The position numbers and the translations under genes are program-made. Shown here one piece after another: positions 40,416 to 49,872 of a DNA stretch of 64,000 nt (positions are counted from its first letter, which is position 1; each line of letters opens with the position of its first letter). The notes below the pieces were generated by a model. It saw only the letters and a list, made by a program, of their open reading frames with translations. It was not told the DNA's origin and made no database searches. The stretch comes from an uncultured Acidilobus sp. JCHS. GTDB taxonomy: Archaea; Thermoproteota; Thermoprotei_A; Sulfolobales; Acidilobaceae. The stretch is from NCBI GenBank assembly GCA_000495735.1, contig AYMD01000002.1:271793-335792 (forward strand), written 5' to 3'.

Positions 40416-41726
40416 ATGAAGGACTACAGAGACCTGGTGCTTAAAGACGTGCTGCCCATTATACTTAGGGCCTCTGACGTAAGGAATAGGACCAGAGATC
40501 TCGTCAGGAGGTGTTGTCCCAAGGGCCGGGTCGTGCTCATAGCTATTGGCAAGGCGTCAGCGTCTATGGCCTCAGGGGCCCTTGAGTCGCTCTCCGGCGA
40601 GATCGAGGGCGGAGTTGTTGTAATTCCCGAGGGAATAGAAGCCGAAGGGCTAAGGGGCCATAACCTTGAGATCATAAGAGGTGGCCACCCCCTACCCACG
40701 CCAGGAAGCCTTAGGGCTGGTACAGCAGCCCTTGAGTGGGCAGCCACGGCTGGAAGGGGAGGAGCCCACGTCCTGGTTCTGGTCTCAGGAGGGGCCTCAG
40801 CGCTGGCCGAGTCACCCCTGGGCTCCATATCGCTGGAGGACCTCGTCAACGTTAACAGGGCGCTCTTGACCTCAGGCGCCTCAATATCCGAGATAAACGC
40901 GGTTAGAAGGCATCTGTCAAAGGTCAAGGGCGGAGGCCTGGTAAAGGCCGCAAGGCCCTCAGAGGTCTATGGCCTCTACGCAAGCGACGTGCCTGGGGAC
41001 GCAATTCATGACATAGGGTCTGGCCCCACAGCTGTCGACCCTACTACGTTCAAGGACGCGCTGTCAGTGCTGGACTTTTACGGACTTATTGACGCGGTTC
41101 CGAAGAGCGTTGTTGAGGTCCTGGAAGGAGGCGCCAGGGGCCTTATTGAGGAGACCCTTAAGCCTGACTCACCTGACGCTGCTAGGGCCCATAACTGGAT
41201 AGTGGCCAGGAACATGGACATCCTTGATGATCTTGAAAAGGGGCTCAAGGAGCGAGGGTTCAACGTGCTGGTCCTCACCTCAATGTTACAGGGGGAGTCC
41301 AGGGAGGTGGCCAAGGTGCTGGCGGCGCTCGCCGCGGAGGTGATCAGGAGCGGCAGGCCCGTCAAGAGACCAGCTGCCCTGATACTCGGGGGTGAGACCA
41401 GCGTCACCGTAAGGGGGTCGGGAAGGGGAGGAAGGAACCAGGAGCTCGCCCTCGCGTGGTCTTTAGAGGCTAAAAGGCTCGGCATAGGCCACGACGAGGC
41501 GGCTCTGTTAGCAATAGCTACGGACGGCGTTGACGGGCCGACAGACGCGGCCGGCGCAGTAGTGACTTCAGCGGTCCCTCAGGAGCTGTCATCAATTGGG
41601 ATTAACCCACTGAGAGCGCTGAGCAATAATGACAGCTATGAGGCCCTGCAGGCGATAGGCGCGTTAATAAAGACGGGACCTACTGGCACTAATCTGAACA
41701 ACGTTATAGTAGTGTTCGTGTGGTGA
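40416..41726 (+). CDS. Glycerate 2-kinase, MOFRL type
   Basis: A 436-residue GckA-like kinase. It shows GKASASMASGAL, LVLVSGGASALAESP, YASDVPGDAIHDIGSGP and the C-terminal MOFRL motif ATDGVDGPTDAAG with GGRNQELAL. It phosphorylates D-glycerate to 2-phosphoglycerate in the non-phosphorylating or semi-phosphorylating Entner-Doudoroff routes of archaea. ATG at 40416 is preferred over 40341: an ATGTTTATC box near 40378 lies downstream of the earlier start. Confidence 0.92.
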   Translation: MKDYRDLVLKDVLPIILRASDVRNRTRDLVRRCCPKGRVVLIAIGKASASMASGALESLSGEIEGGVVVIPEGIEAEGLRGHNLEIIRGGHPLPTPGSLRAGTAALEWAATAGRGGAHVLVLVSGGASALAESPLGSISLEDLVNVNRALLTSGASISEINAVRRHLSKVKGGGLVKAARPSEVYGLYASDVPGDAIHDIGSGPTAVDPTTFKDALSVLDFYGLIDAVPKSVVEVLEGGARGLIEETLKPDSPDAARAHNWIVARNMDILDDLEKGLKERGFNVLVLTSMLQGESREVAKVLAALAAEVIRSGRPVKRPAALILGGETSVTVRGSGRGGRNQELALAWSLEAKRLGIGHDEAALLAIATDGVDGPTDAAGAVVTSAVPQELSSIGINPLRALSNNDSYEALQAIGALIKTGPTGTNLNNVIVVFVW

Positions 41727-41736
41727 TCCGTGAAGG

Positions 41737-42891
41737 ATGCCGCTTAGCTATGACAATGAGCTCCTAGAGGACCTTGAGCCTGTCTCCAAGAGAGGGGTCA
41801 AGGCCTTACTTGAGGCGCTCGCCAGGCCTCCTAGACGCTACTATGTGAGGGTTAACACGCTGAAGGCCACTACTGAGGAGGTCCTGCAACGATTAGAGCT
41901 TCTGGGGCTCAAGTTTCACAGGGATGAGGAGATAGACTGCGCAATCTACTCGGAGGTCGAAGGGCCGTACAAAATAGACGTGGAGGGCAAGATCGTAGTC
42001 GCTGACAAGAGGTCCTCAGAGGCCGTCTACGTTGGCAGTGACCTCTACGCGCCTGGCGTCATAAGGGCTGAGGGGGTCAGGAAGGGCGATAGGGTCACCG
42101 TTGTCACACCAGAAGGCATGCCTGTCGGGGTCGGCGTAGCGAGGATGGACTCAAAGGAAATCTTCTCCAAGAGGGTCGGTCTCGCAGTCAAGGTGGAGAG
42201 GTCCGTCTACGTGGCCCCCAAGGTTGGAGCCCTTAAGGAGGTGCAGGAGGGTCTCATCTATGGCCAGAGCCTGCCAAGCATGTGGGCCGTTATGACGGCC
42301 GACCCGAGGCCGGGGGAGCTAATAGTTGACATGAACGCGGCCCCAGGGGGCAAGGTCTCGATGGTTGCCCAGATCGCAGGGCCTTCAGCCAAGATAATAG
42401 CTATAGACAGAGAGAGCAAGGCCGAGAGGCTCAAGCAGAACCTCATGACCTTAGGCGCTGAGTGGGTCACAGTAATAGGCGGCGACTCCCGCTACGCTTC
42501 AGATCTGCTGAACTTGAGGGAGGCCGTAGACCTGGTCCTCGTCGATCCCCCTTGCACAAACCTAGGCGTCGTGCCTAAGCTCTCTGGCAAGAAGACGCTA
42601 CGAGACGCCGTCACCTTAGCCCGTTACCAGGTGCAGTTCGTCAGGGAGGCGTGGAGGCTCCTTAAGCCAGGGGGCAGGCTCGTCTACTCGACTTGCACGC
42701 TGACAGATATAGAAAACGAGGGCGTTGTCGCGCAGGCCGAGGACATAGGCTTTGAGGTGGAGAGACCTGAGAGGGTTTCGAGGTGGGCTAACTATAATGG
42801 AGTGGGCCTTAGGTTTAGCCCTGAGGACGGCATGCCGGGCTTCTTCATAGCCCTCCTAAGGAAGCCGGTGAAGGGTAGTGACAAAGTTTAA
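41737..42891 (+). CDS. RNA cytosine-C5 methyltransferase (NOL1/NOP2/Sun) with PUA domain
   Basis: A 384-residue enzyme: a PUA domain at about residues 85-165, then a Rossmann methyltransferase with NAAPGGKVSMVAQ (AdoMet), DPPCTNLG and YSTCTL holding the two catalytic cysteines. It probably methylates tRNA or rRNA. ATG-type start 10 bp after the kinase gene; overlaps the next gene by 14 bp, so part of an RNA-modification operon with Trm5 and Taw3. Confidence 0.92.
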   Translation: MPLSYDNELLEDLEPVSKRGVKALLEALARPPRRYYVRVNTLKATTEEVLQRLELLGLKFHRDEEIDCAIYSEVEGPYKIDVEGKIVVADKRSSEAVYVGSDLYAPGVIRAEGVRKGDRVTVVTPEGMPVGVGVARMDSKEIFSKRVGLAVKVERSVYVAPKVGALKEVQEGLIYGQSLPSMWAVMTADPRPGELIVDMNAAPGGKVSMVAQIAGPSAKIIAIDRESKAERLKQNLMTLGAEWVTVIGGDSRYASDLLNLREAVDLVLVDPPCTNLGVVPKLSGKKTLRDAVTLARYQVQFVREAWRLLKPGGRLVYSTCTLTDIENEGVVAQAEDIGFEVERPERVSRWANYNGVGLRFSPEDGMPGFFIALLRKPVKGSDKV

Positions 42892-43684
42892 AGTTGAGAT
42901 AATAGGCGACATAGCCATAGTGAAGCCCCCTTACGGGGTCACGCCTGACATAGATGAAGCCGCTAGGTTCGCCCAGGCCTTCTTAGCTGAGCACAAGTAC
43001 GTAAGGTCGGCTTGGCTTGCCGTTAGCCCCGTGGAGGGGCCCCACAAGGTCAGGAGGCTTGTCTACCTTGCGGGGGAGCGGAGGACTGAGACAGTCTACA
43101 GGGAGCACGGCTGCTCGTTTAAAGTTGACGTGAGTAAGGACTTCATAACGCCGAGGCTAAGCTATGAGCACATCAGGGTAGCAAGGCTCGTCAGGCCTGG
43201 TGAGGCCATAATAAACATGTTCGCGGGGGTCGGCACCTTCTCAATAGTCATCGCTAAGCACTCCGAGGCGAAAGTCATTCACAGCATTGACATAAACCCT
43301 GACGCCTACGCCCACATGGTGGAGAACATAAGGCTGAACAAGGTCGAAGACAGGGTCATACCCTACCTCGGGGACGCAGCCCAGGTAGTCAGTGAGAGGC
43401 TCGTGGGGACGGCGGACAGAGTTCTCATGCCTCTCCCGGACATCGCGCTTCCATATCTCAGGTACGCCCTCCTGGGCCTGAGGGATAAGGGCGTAATCCA
43501 TGTCTACCTGCATGTCCACGCTTCCAAGGGGGAGAGCCCTGAGGAGAAGGCAACTAAACTAGTTGATGATGACCTCAGGGGGCTTGGAGCTGAGTGGAGA
43601 TCGCTGGGGTCAAGGGTTGTCAGGATGGTGGGTCCAAGGTTCTATCAGGTGGTGGTTGATGCCGAGGTCGTCAGGAAGCCCTGA
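42878..43684 (+). CDS. tRNA (guanine37-N1)-methyltransferase, Trm5/Taw22 family
   Basis: A 268-residue class I methyltransferase. The AdoMet loop is INMFAGVGTFSI, then HSIDINPDAY, GDAAQVV and the MPLPD catalytic motif (NPPY-like/NLP in relatives). It methylates G37 of tRNA, the entry to wyosine synthesis; archaeal Trm5a (Taw22) can also methylate the tricyclic intermediate. The N-terminal D1 domain is short. The Taw3 gene starts within its end, supporting a wyosine role. GTG or TTG start. Confidence 0.88.
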   Translation: MTKFKVEIIGDIAIVKPPYGVTPDIDEAARFAQAFLAEHKYVRSAWLAVSPVEGPHKVRRLVYLAGERRTETVYREHGCSFKVDVSKDFITPRLSYEHIRVARLVRPGEAIINMFAGVGTFSIVIAKHSEAKVIHSIDINPDAYAHMVENIRLNKVEDRVIPYLGDAAQVVSERLVGTADRVLMPLPDIALPYLRYALLGLRDKGVIHVYLHVHASKGESPEEKATKLVDDDLRGLGAEWRSLGSRVVRMVGPRFYQVVVDAEVVRKP

Positions 43685-44240
43685 CATAAAACACGTGCTG
43701 CTTGAGGAGAGGCTTATCGGCTACCTGGACCCTGGCGCCGAGAAGTTTCTGAAGCCCATCAACGAAGGGGGGCTAACGACCACAAGCAGCTGCACAGGAC
43801 GCATAACCATAGTCGATGGGAAGTGGCACTGGCTGAGGGACAGGTCTAGGATAGTCTTCAAGACGCACACCGAGATCAGCCCGGTTGACCTGGCCTACGC
43901 CCTGGCCGGACCCTATGACGACCTGTGGCTGAAAGTCACAGGCCCGATAGTCCACGTCAAGGCTCCCAGCTTAGACTGCGCGACGAAGGCCCTTCAGGCA
44001 GCAAGGGACGCGGGGTTCAAGCACAGCGGCGCTATATCTTTGGGTGAGGAGGTGGTCCTAGAGCTCACCAGCGCTGTGCAGATAACGGTTCCCCTTAAGA
44101 GGGAGGGCGTAATAGTTGTCAACCCCACGTCAATATACGTCCTGGCGAGGACCGCCAATGAAGCCCTTAGGGATGGGTGGCGGAGGCTGGAGAGGCTCTC
44201 TGGGCTCCTGCCTCAGCTCGGCTGCCAACAGGGCTCCTAG
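43659..44240 (+). CDS. taw3: tRNA wyosine-synthesis methyltransferase Taw3 (TYW3-like)
   Basis: A 193-residue protein: LTTTSSCTGRITIVDGKWHW is the TYW3 signature (SSCSGR), and FKTHTEISPVDLAYAL follows. It N4-methylates the wyosine precursor on tRNA-Phe G37. ATG at 43659 overlaps Trm5 by 26 bp. Its 3' end overlaps priL on the other strand by 74 bp. Confidence 0.88.
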   Translation: MPRSSGSPDIKHVLLEERLIGYLDPGAEKFLKPINEGGLTTTSSCTGRITIVDGKWHWLRDRSRIVFKTHTEISPVDLAYALAGPYDDLWLKVTGPIVHVKAPSLDCATKALQAARDAGFKHSGAISLGEEVVLELTSAVQITVPLKREGVIVVNPTSIYVLARTANEALRDGWRRLERLSGLLPQLGCQQGS

Positions 44241-45243
44241 CCAGACGGCGATACGCCTGAAGAGGCGTCTTGGAGCCACAGTCGACAGGGCACAGGCCGT
44301 ACTGCCTCATCACGTCACAGGTGTAGGGCCTGTACTTGGTGCCTAGGCCTGAGGCCAGGAGCGCCTCAGCAAAGGCCTTGGCCCTCTCGCTGGGAATGCC
44401 AAGAGCTCGCGATATCTCTGACGTAAGGACTTCAAGAGGGGCGCCTATGGAGGCTATGAATGAGAGATACGCGTAGAGGCCGCGGTCGCCCTTAGACCTA
44501 GGATTTGGGGCGAGCTCCTTCATGCAGGGCGGGAACAGGTTAACGTCCAGGCTTGAAGCTATGGGCACCTTGGCCTCCTTAGCTGCCAAGAGCCTCAGCG
44601 CCTCGTCGACGTATGGCCCTAAAGAGTCGTCGCCCTGTATTGTCCTTATTATGTCCCTAATTCTCCTGGCTATAGCTAACGAGAGGAAGTCCCTGAAGGT
44701 CCCGTCATCCATGTAGACTAGGCCTCCCTTGACCATGGAGTTGACTAAAGACCAGCGAGGGTCGTTCAGCTGTGCTACTACCCTAAGGTAGTCGGCCGCA
44801 CTGACGGAAAAACTTAGCGTCCTGTAAAAGGTCCTGCCCTGCCTCATAGTCCAGGGCACCTTAAGGTCGGCCTTAGATGCTCTGAGGCCCAGCGACCTCG
44901 CTATGGCTAGGAGGGCCTCCCTATCCTCGTCCTCAAGGAGCTTACGGGCCCTCTTGGACTCGGCCTCGGCCAACAGCTCGGCGAGCCTTGTTGACTGACT
45001 CTTTGACACTATAGCCGCTGCTAGGTAGAAGGCTGAGACCTCGTCTTCAGCGCTGGCCTCTGCGACGCTGACCTCGCCCTTCTCTATGGCCTCCCTCAGC
45101 CTTCTCCTGGCGTTCTCGACTACCCGGGAGTCCTCCGCTAAGTCCCTTAACGTGACAGGGTACCCATACGACTTAACCAGGTAGCCTGGGAACTCGGCCA
45201 GGTAGGGGTACTTAGCGAACGTTAGCAACTCGTTGCCCTTCAA
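44167..45243 (-). CDS. priL: DNA primase large subunit
   Basis: A 358-residue PriL. Four cysteines for the [4Fe-4S] cluster can be placed in FPPCMKEL, YTCDVMRQYGLC and PVDC. N-terminal half is helical (LRRRL, KARETG-like stretches absent, but YPYLAEFPGYL is typical). It partners with PriS for RNA primer synthesis. The last 20 residues (RAEAGAQRASPASATHP) look like non-conserved read-through into the convergent taw3 gene. Confidence 0.9.
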   Translation of the reverse strand: MKGNELLTFAKYPYLAEFPGYLVKSYGYPVTLRDLAEDSRVVENARRRLREAIEKGEVSVAEASAEDEVSAFYLAAAIVSKSQSTRLAELLAEAESKRARKLLEDEDREALLAIARSLGLRASKADLKVPWTMRQGRTFYRTLSFSVSAADYLRVVAQLNDPRWSLVNSMVKGGLVYMDDGTFRDFLSLAIARRIRDIIRTIQGDDSLGPYVDEALRLLAAKEAKVPIASSLDVNLFPPCMKELAPNPRSKGDRGLYAYLSFIASIGAPLEVLTSEISRALGIPSERAKAFAEALLASGLGTKYRPYTCDVMRQYGLCPVDCGSKTPLQAYRRLARSPVGSRAEAGAQRASPASATHP

Positions 45244-45305
45244 TACACCGCTCGACGCCAGAAATTAATAAGGGTCTAGACCAAGGGCTTGTGGGTTCCT
45301 GACCT

Positions 45306-46688
45306 ATGAATGACTTGGCTTCAAGAATAGCCAGCTGGGCTGAGAACCTCAACTTTAATAGGCTCCCCAGTGACGTAATTGAGGAAACAAAGAAGAGAAT
45401 AGTTGACACCTTTGGGGTGTCGCTTGGCGCCTTCTACGAGGAGCCTCCAAGCATAGCCAGGTGGATAGCGAGGTCATCGGCCAGCTCGAGGATAGCCGCA
45501 ACGATATGGGGGACTAGGTCCATGGGTCCTGCTGACCACGTTACCTTCGCGAACGGGTGCGCTGCCAGGTACTTCGACTTCAATGACACGTACCTCTCGA
45601 AGGAGGCCCTTCACCCGAGCGACAACATAGCTCCTGTGGTCGCGGCGGCGGAGCTAGCCGAGGCCGACGGAAGGGCCGTCATAGAGGGCATTGTGGCCGC
45701 TTATGAGGTCACGGCTAGGCTTGCCGACGCCTACAGCGTGAGGTCGAAGGGCTGGGACCACGTGGTCTACATAGCCATAGCCTCAGCCGTTGGCGCGGGC
45801 AAGGTACTTGGGCTCAACGAAGAGCAGTTAAGGCATGCTATAAACCTAGCCGCCGTTAACGCGGCCGCGCTCAGGCAAACAAGGGCTGGCGAGCTGAGCA
45901 TGTGGAAGGGCTGCGCCGCGGCGAACGCTGCCAGGAACGGCCTCTTCGCGGCCCTTCTCGCGTGGAGGGGCATGACGGGCCCCTCGCCAATATTTGAGGG
46001 CGAGTTCGGCTTCTTCAGGGTGGCGCTTGGAGGAGAGAGCTTCAGCCTGCCAGTCATGGGAGGCGAGGGCGGGGAGGCCTATAAGATCCTTCAGACCAGC
46101 ATAAAGTTCTGGCCCGTCGAGTACCACGCCATGAGCGCTGTAGAAGCTGCCCTGAAGATAAGGGAGAGGACGGGACCCATAAGGCCAGAGGACATAGAGT
46201 CTGTTCACGTGGAAACTTTCACAGTGGGCTATAATATAATAGTCAAGGATCCAGAGAAATGGGACCCCAGGACCCGTGAGACAGCTGATCACAGCCTCCC
46301 CTATATAGTTGCCGCTGCCCTGCTTGACGGGCACGTGTGGCTTGACACCTTCAGGCCCCAGAGGTACCTAGCAGATGACGTAAGGAAGGTGCTCAAGGTC
46401 ATGAAGGTCTCCGTGAACCCCGAGCACGATAAGATCTACCCTGAGGGCATAAAGAACACTATAACTGTCGTTCTCAAGGACGGCAGGAAGTTCACGGAGA
46501 GCTCGACCTATCCTCCAGGACACTTCAAGAACCCCCTGAGCAGGGCCGGCGTTGAGGACAAGTTCAGGAGGCTTACTGCGGAGAGGCTTAGCGAGAAGAG
46601 GCTGAGGAGCGTGCTAGACATCCTATGGAACCTAGACAAGTGCGTAAACATGTCCAGGGCTGTGAGGGAGCTCGCTATTGAGGACTAA
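45306..46688 (+). CDS. MmgE/PrpD family protein (2-methylcitrate dehydratase-like)
   Basis: A 460-residue protein with the all-helical MmgE/PrpD domain (VDTFGVSLGAF, ANGCAARYFDFNDTY, HPSDNIAPVVAAAE) and the smaller C-terminal alpha/beta domain (IKFWPVEYHAMSAVEAAL). PrpD dehydrates 2-methylcitrate in propionate oxidation; other members act on aconitate or related acids. No methylcitrate synthase or lyase is next to it, so the substrate is open. ATG start. Confidence 0.88.
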   Translation: MNDLASRIASWAENLNFNRLPSDVIEETKKRIVDTFGVSLGAFYEEPPSIARWIARSSASSRIAATIWGTRSMGPADHVTFANGCAARYFDFNDTYLSKEALHPSDNIAPVVAAAELAEADGRAVIEGIVAAYEVTARLADAYSVRSKGWDHVVYIAIASAVGAGKVLGLNEEQLRHAINLAAVNAAALRQTRAGELSMWKGCAAANAARNGLFAALLAWRGMTGPSPIFEGEFGFFRVALGGESFSLPVMGGEGGEAYKILQTSIKFWPVEYHAMSAVEAALKIRERTGPIRPEDIESVHVETFTVGYNIIVKDPEKWDPRTRETADHSLPYIVAAALLDGHVWLDTFRPQRYLADDVRKVLKVMKVSVNPEHDKIYPEGIKNTITVVLKDGRKFTESSTYPPGHFKNPLSRAGVEDKFRRLTAERLSEKRLRSVLDILWNLDKCVNMSRAVRELAIED

Positions 46689-46690
46689 GC

Positions 46691-47932
46691 TCATTTCTTA
46701 GCCCTCGCGGGCTTTTTAGTCACAGCCTCAGCCCCTCTAGGCGATAGGAAGAACGCCCCACCAAGGAGCCCTATCACTACTCCTACCACGAACATGCCGG
46801 CCGCGAGTATCCCTCCTCTGTGAGCCGCCGACATATAGTAGGACTCAGCCCTCCTGGCCTGCTCAAGGTGACTGTAATACCAGTAGAGCTTAGCGCTGGT
46901 GTTGTTCAGCTCCTGCTCAAGGCTACTAATAGTGCTGTTGAGGTCAGCTATGGTGCTCTTAAGCGAGCTGACCACGGAGCTTACCCCCATTGACATCTGT
47001 ATGTCGTTGGTGTCGTTAGGGTAGAGGTAGTAGGCCGGCAGGGCAGCCCCTGCTGACGCTAGCTCGTAGGCGTTGAAGCCCGTTGCGAACGCCTGGAACG
47101 TCACGGAGTAGTTGCCCTGCGGGCTTATGAGAGGAGTTGTGAACGTGGCCACCAAGAACGAGCTGTTCACCCCAGCGCCGAAGAGCTCTCCTTCTAGCGC
47201 CCTGACTAGAGCTCCGCTGGGGAGGTTCGTCAGCCCGATGACCAGACCTGGCGAACCGTTTGTTTCCTCAACGCTGATTACATTAATAGGCGAGGCCAGC
47301 TGCGATCCATTGCTTAAAGTTACGAGACCGATAGAGCCATTGGCCAGGACTACTGTTCCTGCCGCCTTCCACTGGGAGGCTGAAGGCAGGTAATAGCCTA
47401 TACCGTAAGCTAACGTGGCCAAGGCTGGCATGGTGCCCAGATTGGTTATCACTATATGATAGGTTATCAGAGGCGTCAGCCTGCTGAACGTCATATAGAC
47501 CCTTAGGAGGAAGGGGGCTGTCAGCGAGGCGTTGGCCGTGAGCTCGAAGGTCGTCGCATAATAGTTAGACGAAACCTCAGAGGCCTGCCAGGCCGAGCTG
47601 GAGAGCGCCCCAGGGAGTGGAACCGTTGTAGAGTTAGGCGCTGATATTGATATTAAGGGGGTTGGAATCCTCGTAGTGTTAAATGGTATCACGAACAGCA
47701 GCGCGGGCTGAGAAACGTTGACCCACCAGAAGTAAGCTCTAGCGCCATGGGATAGGTCAAAGCCCACAGAGTAGAACACATTACTTATTGTGAGCACGCC
47801 CCTGGTAGTGTTAAGCGAGGAAGAGAACGGCAACGTTGCCTGAGCGCTGACCACAGGCGTGAGCGCGAGCAAGGTCATCACAGCTATTACCAAGAGCGCT
47901 CCCAACGCCTTCAGATTCAAGGCATTTAGCAC
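46691..47932 (-). CDS. Cell-surface protein with coiled coil and C-terminal membrane anchor
   Basis: A 413-residue exported protein. A signal peptide (about residues 1-25, ending VVSAQA) is followed by a beta-rich outer domain with many N-glycosylation sites, a coiled coil near 330-375 (VSSLKSTIADLNSTISSLEQ), one membrane helix and a KKPARAKK tail inside. Similar layout is used for substrate-binding or S-layer-associated proteins, but no family is recognised. The GTG at 47932 lies 28 bp from a box shared with the divergent ribK. Confidence 0.75.
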   Translation of the reverse strand: MLNALNLKALGALLVIAVMTLLALTPVVSAQATLPFSSSLNTTRGVLTISNVFYSVGFDLSHGARAYFWWVNVSQPALLFVIPFNTTRIPTPLISISAPNSTTVPLPGALSSSAWQASEVSSNYYATTFELTANASLTAPFLLRVYMTFSRLTPLITYHIVITNLGTMPALATLAYGIGYYLPSASQWKAAGTVVLANGSIGLVTLSNGSQLASPINVISVEETNGSPGLVIGLTNLPSGALVRALEGELFGAGVNSSFLVATFTTPLISPQGNYSVTFQAFATGFNAYELASAGAALPAYYLYPNDTNDIQMSMGVSSVVSSLKSTIADLNSTISSLEQELNNTSAKLYWYYSHLEQARRAESYYMSAAHRGGILAAGMFVVGVVIGLLGGAFFLSPRGAEAVTKKPARAKK

Positions 47933-47954
47933 CTGGCTAGACTCAAAAACAAGG

Positions 47955-47964
47955 ACTTTAAAAT
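47955..47964. promoter_or_regulatory. Shared ACTTTAAAAT box for ribK and surface protein
   Basis: One symmetric element centred near 47960 lies 34 bp from the ribK GTG (47994) and 28 bp from the minus-strand GTG (47932). Confidence 0.55.
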
Positions 47965-47993
47965 GCGTTCTTGCCAAAGCCTGCGGGCCTAAC

Positions 47994-48389
47994 GTGAAGA
48001 GCACCTACAAGGGTATAGTGTTCAGCGGCGTTGGAGAAGGGGAGTTCTTCGTTAACCTGTACGCTGATAACATAAAGAGGACGCTGGGCATAGTCCCTTA
48101 CCCAGGTACCCTTAACCTGAGGATAAAGGATAACGTGGAGTCCTTTAACGAGTCCCTGAGGTCGCTTAGGCCTATAGTTATAGAGCCTCCTAAAGTAAAG
48201 GACATGCGTCTGGGCAAAGTCCTGGCTTACCCTGCCCTCCTGAACTGGACCGTTGAGGTGTACTTAGTTAGGCCCGAAATAACGGTGTATAAGGGTGACG
48301 TCGTTGAGGTCATAGCAGAGGTCAGGCTCCGTGACCTGCTTAACCTGAACGACGGCTCTGAGGTCCTGATTACCATAGGTGACCCGTAA
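47994..48389 (+). CDS. ribK: CTP-dependent riboflavin kinase
   Basis: A 131-residue archaeal riboflavin kinase (DUF120 family) that makes FMN with CTP instead of ATP. GIVFSGVGEGEFFVNLY and LGIVPYPGTLNLRI are the hallmark motifs, with the C-terminal LRDLLNLNDGSEVLITI. I use the GTG at 47994; any upstream in-frame start would overlap the divergent surface-protein gene and its TATA box. Confidence 0.92.
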   Translation: MKSTYKGIVFSGVGEGEFFVNLYADNIKRTLGIVPYPGTLNLRIKDNVESFNESLRSLRPIVIEPPKVKDMRLGKVLAYPALLNWTVEVYLVRPEITVYKGDVVEVIAEVRLRDLLNLNDGSEVLITIGDP

Positions 48390-48443
48390 GAAGGCGCTCA
48401 GGTTGCCTCGGAAATAATTGACAAAAAGCCTCTAACACATATT

Positions 48444-49823
48444 TCACTTGAATGGCTTTTCGCCAAAGGTCCTCATGAGGAGCCTTGCAGCCACGACCAA
48501 GGGGTCCCACACAGGCGCTAAGAGGGGCTGGTAACCGTAGTCAGCGACGAAAAGGTCCCAGACCGTACCCTTCGTGGTCAGCAAGGCGGCTACGGTGTTA
48601 ACTCTCCAGAAGACAGAGTCGTCAAACCCTATCGCCTGGGCACCCAAGAGCCTGCCCGTCTTTTCGTCAGCGATGACCTTAAGCATCATCTTGGACCCTC
48701 CTGGTATGTAGTGCGCCTTGGTCCCAGCCTCCAACGAGACCTCGACAGGCTTGAAGCCGTACTTCTCGGCCTCAGACTTGCTCAGCCCTGTCCTAGCTAC
48801 GACCATGCCAAAGACCTTAAAGGCTGACGTGCCGACGCTGCCTGGGAAGACCGACTCGACCCCGCCTAGGTTGCTGCCAGCCACGTGACCCATCTTATTA
48901 GCTACCTGGGCGAAGGGCCTCCAGACCATTTGGCTCGTGACGAGGTCCCTGTGCTCCGCCACGTCACCCACGGCATAGACGTCAGGGTTGCTTGAGAGGG
49001 TATGATCATCCGTTGTGACAGCCCCACTTGCGCCGAGCCTCAGCTTTAGCTGAACGGCCAGGTCGTTGTTCGGCTCTATGCCGACCCCAAGGACGAACAT
49101 GTCGCCCTCGAACCTGCCCTTAGACGTTACAGCCGCCCTCGCCTTACCGTTCACTATCTCGAACTGCTCAACGGGCGCGCTAGTTACTACCTCTACCCCC
49201 GACTCGCGGAGCCTGGCCTCTAGCGCCTTGGCGAGCTCGGGGTCGAGCACCCTAGGGGCCACCTGCTCAAGTGCCTCTAACACTGTGACCTTGAGGCCGA
49301 GCTTCATAAGGGCGTCAGCTATCTCAAGGCCTACGTAGCCGGAGCCCACCACGATAGCCCTCTTGCCTGGGCCCAGCGCCTTGGCGTAGTCCTTTATGTA
49401 CTTACCCGAGTCCAGGTGCACTATGTAGAAGACGTTCTCGGCCTCCCTTACCTCAGGCCATATCTTAGGCGCCTTCGACCTCGCGCCCGTCGCCAGGACT
49501 AATTTATCCCACGTGATCTTCTCAACGCTACCGGTCTTGACGTCCTTATAAGTCAGGGTCTTAGAGTCAGGGTCCACCTCAACTACGGCCTTACCGAGCC
49601 TTAGGTCAATGCCCCTCTTCGTGAACTCCTCAGGGGGGTAGTAGAGGAGGTCTTCTAGCTCGCTCACCTCGCCACCTATATAGTAGGGGATCCCACAGAG
49701 GGCGAAGCTGACCCACCTGCTGGAGTCAAACACTATGACTTCGTTCGATGGCTTCAGCCTCTTAGCCCTGGAGGCTGCTGACATCCCGGCAGCTCCCGCG
49801 CCTATTACAACTATCCTGGCCAC
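48444..49823 (-). CDS. CoA-disulfide reductase-like / NADH oxidase-like flavoprotein
   Basis: A 459-residue FAD- and NAD(P)H-dependent disulfide oxidoreductase. It shows FAD GAGAAGMSAASRAKR, the single redox Cys in SFALCGIPYYIGG, the NAD(P)H loop VVGSGYVGLEIADALM, VYAVGDVAE and the C-terminal YGYQPLLAPVWDPL with the Tyr that faces CoA disulfide. It reduces CoA disulfide or sulfur/polysulfide, or O2. TTG or ATG start. Confidence 0.9.
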   Translation of the reverse strand: MARIVVIGAGAAGMSAASRAKRLKPSNEVIVFDSSRWVSFALCGIPYYIGGEVSELEDLLYYPPEEFTKRGIDLRLGKAVVEVDPDSKTLTYKDVKTGSVEKITWDKLVLATGARSKAPKIWPEVREAENVFYIVHLDSGKYIKDYAKALGPGKRAIVVGSGYVGLEIADALMKLGLKVTVLEALEQVAPRVLDPELAKALEARLRESGVEVVTSAPVEQFEIVNGKARAAVTSKGRFEGDMFVLGVGIEPNNDLAVQLKLRLGASGAVTTDDHTLSSNPDVYAVGDVAEHRDLVTSQMVWRPFAQVANKMGHVAGSNLGGVESVFPGSVGTSAFKVFGMVVARTGLSKSEAEKYGFKPVEVSLEAGTKAHYIPGGSKMMLKVIADEKTGRLLGAQAIGFDDSVFWRVNTVAALLTTKGTVWDLFVADYGYQPLLAPVWDPLVVAARLLMRTFGEKPFK

Positions 49824-49872
49824 GTTCCCGGCCCCGTAAGGCCTTAAGGAGGCGAAATTAAAACTCTAGTCC

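Noticed and set aside
45846-46334. 162-codon frame antisense to the MmgE/PrpD gene
   Set aside because: Shadow frame in a conserved gene, no independent signals.
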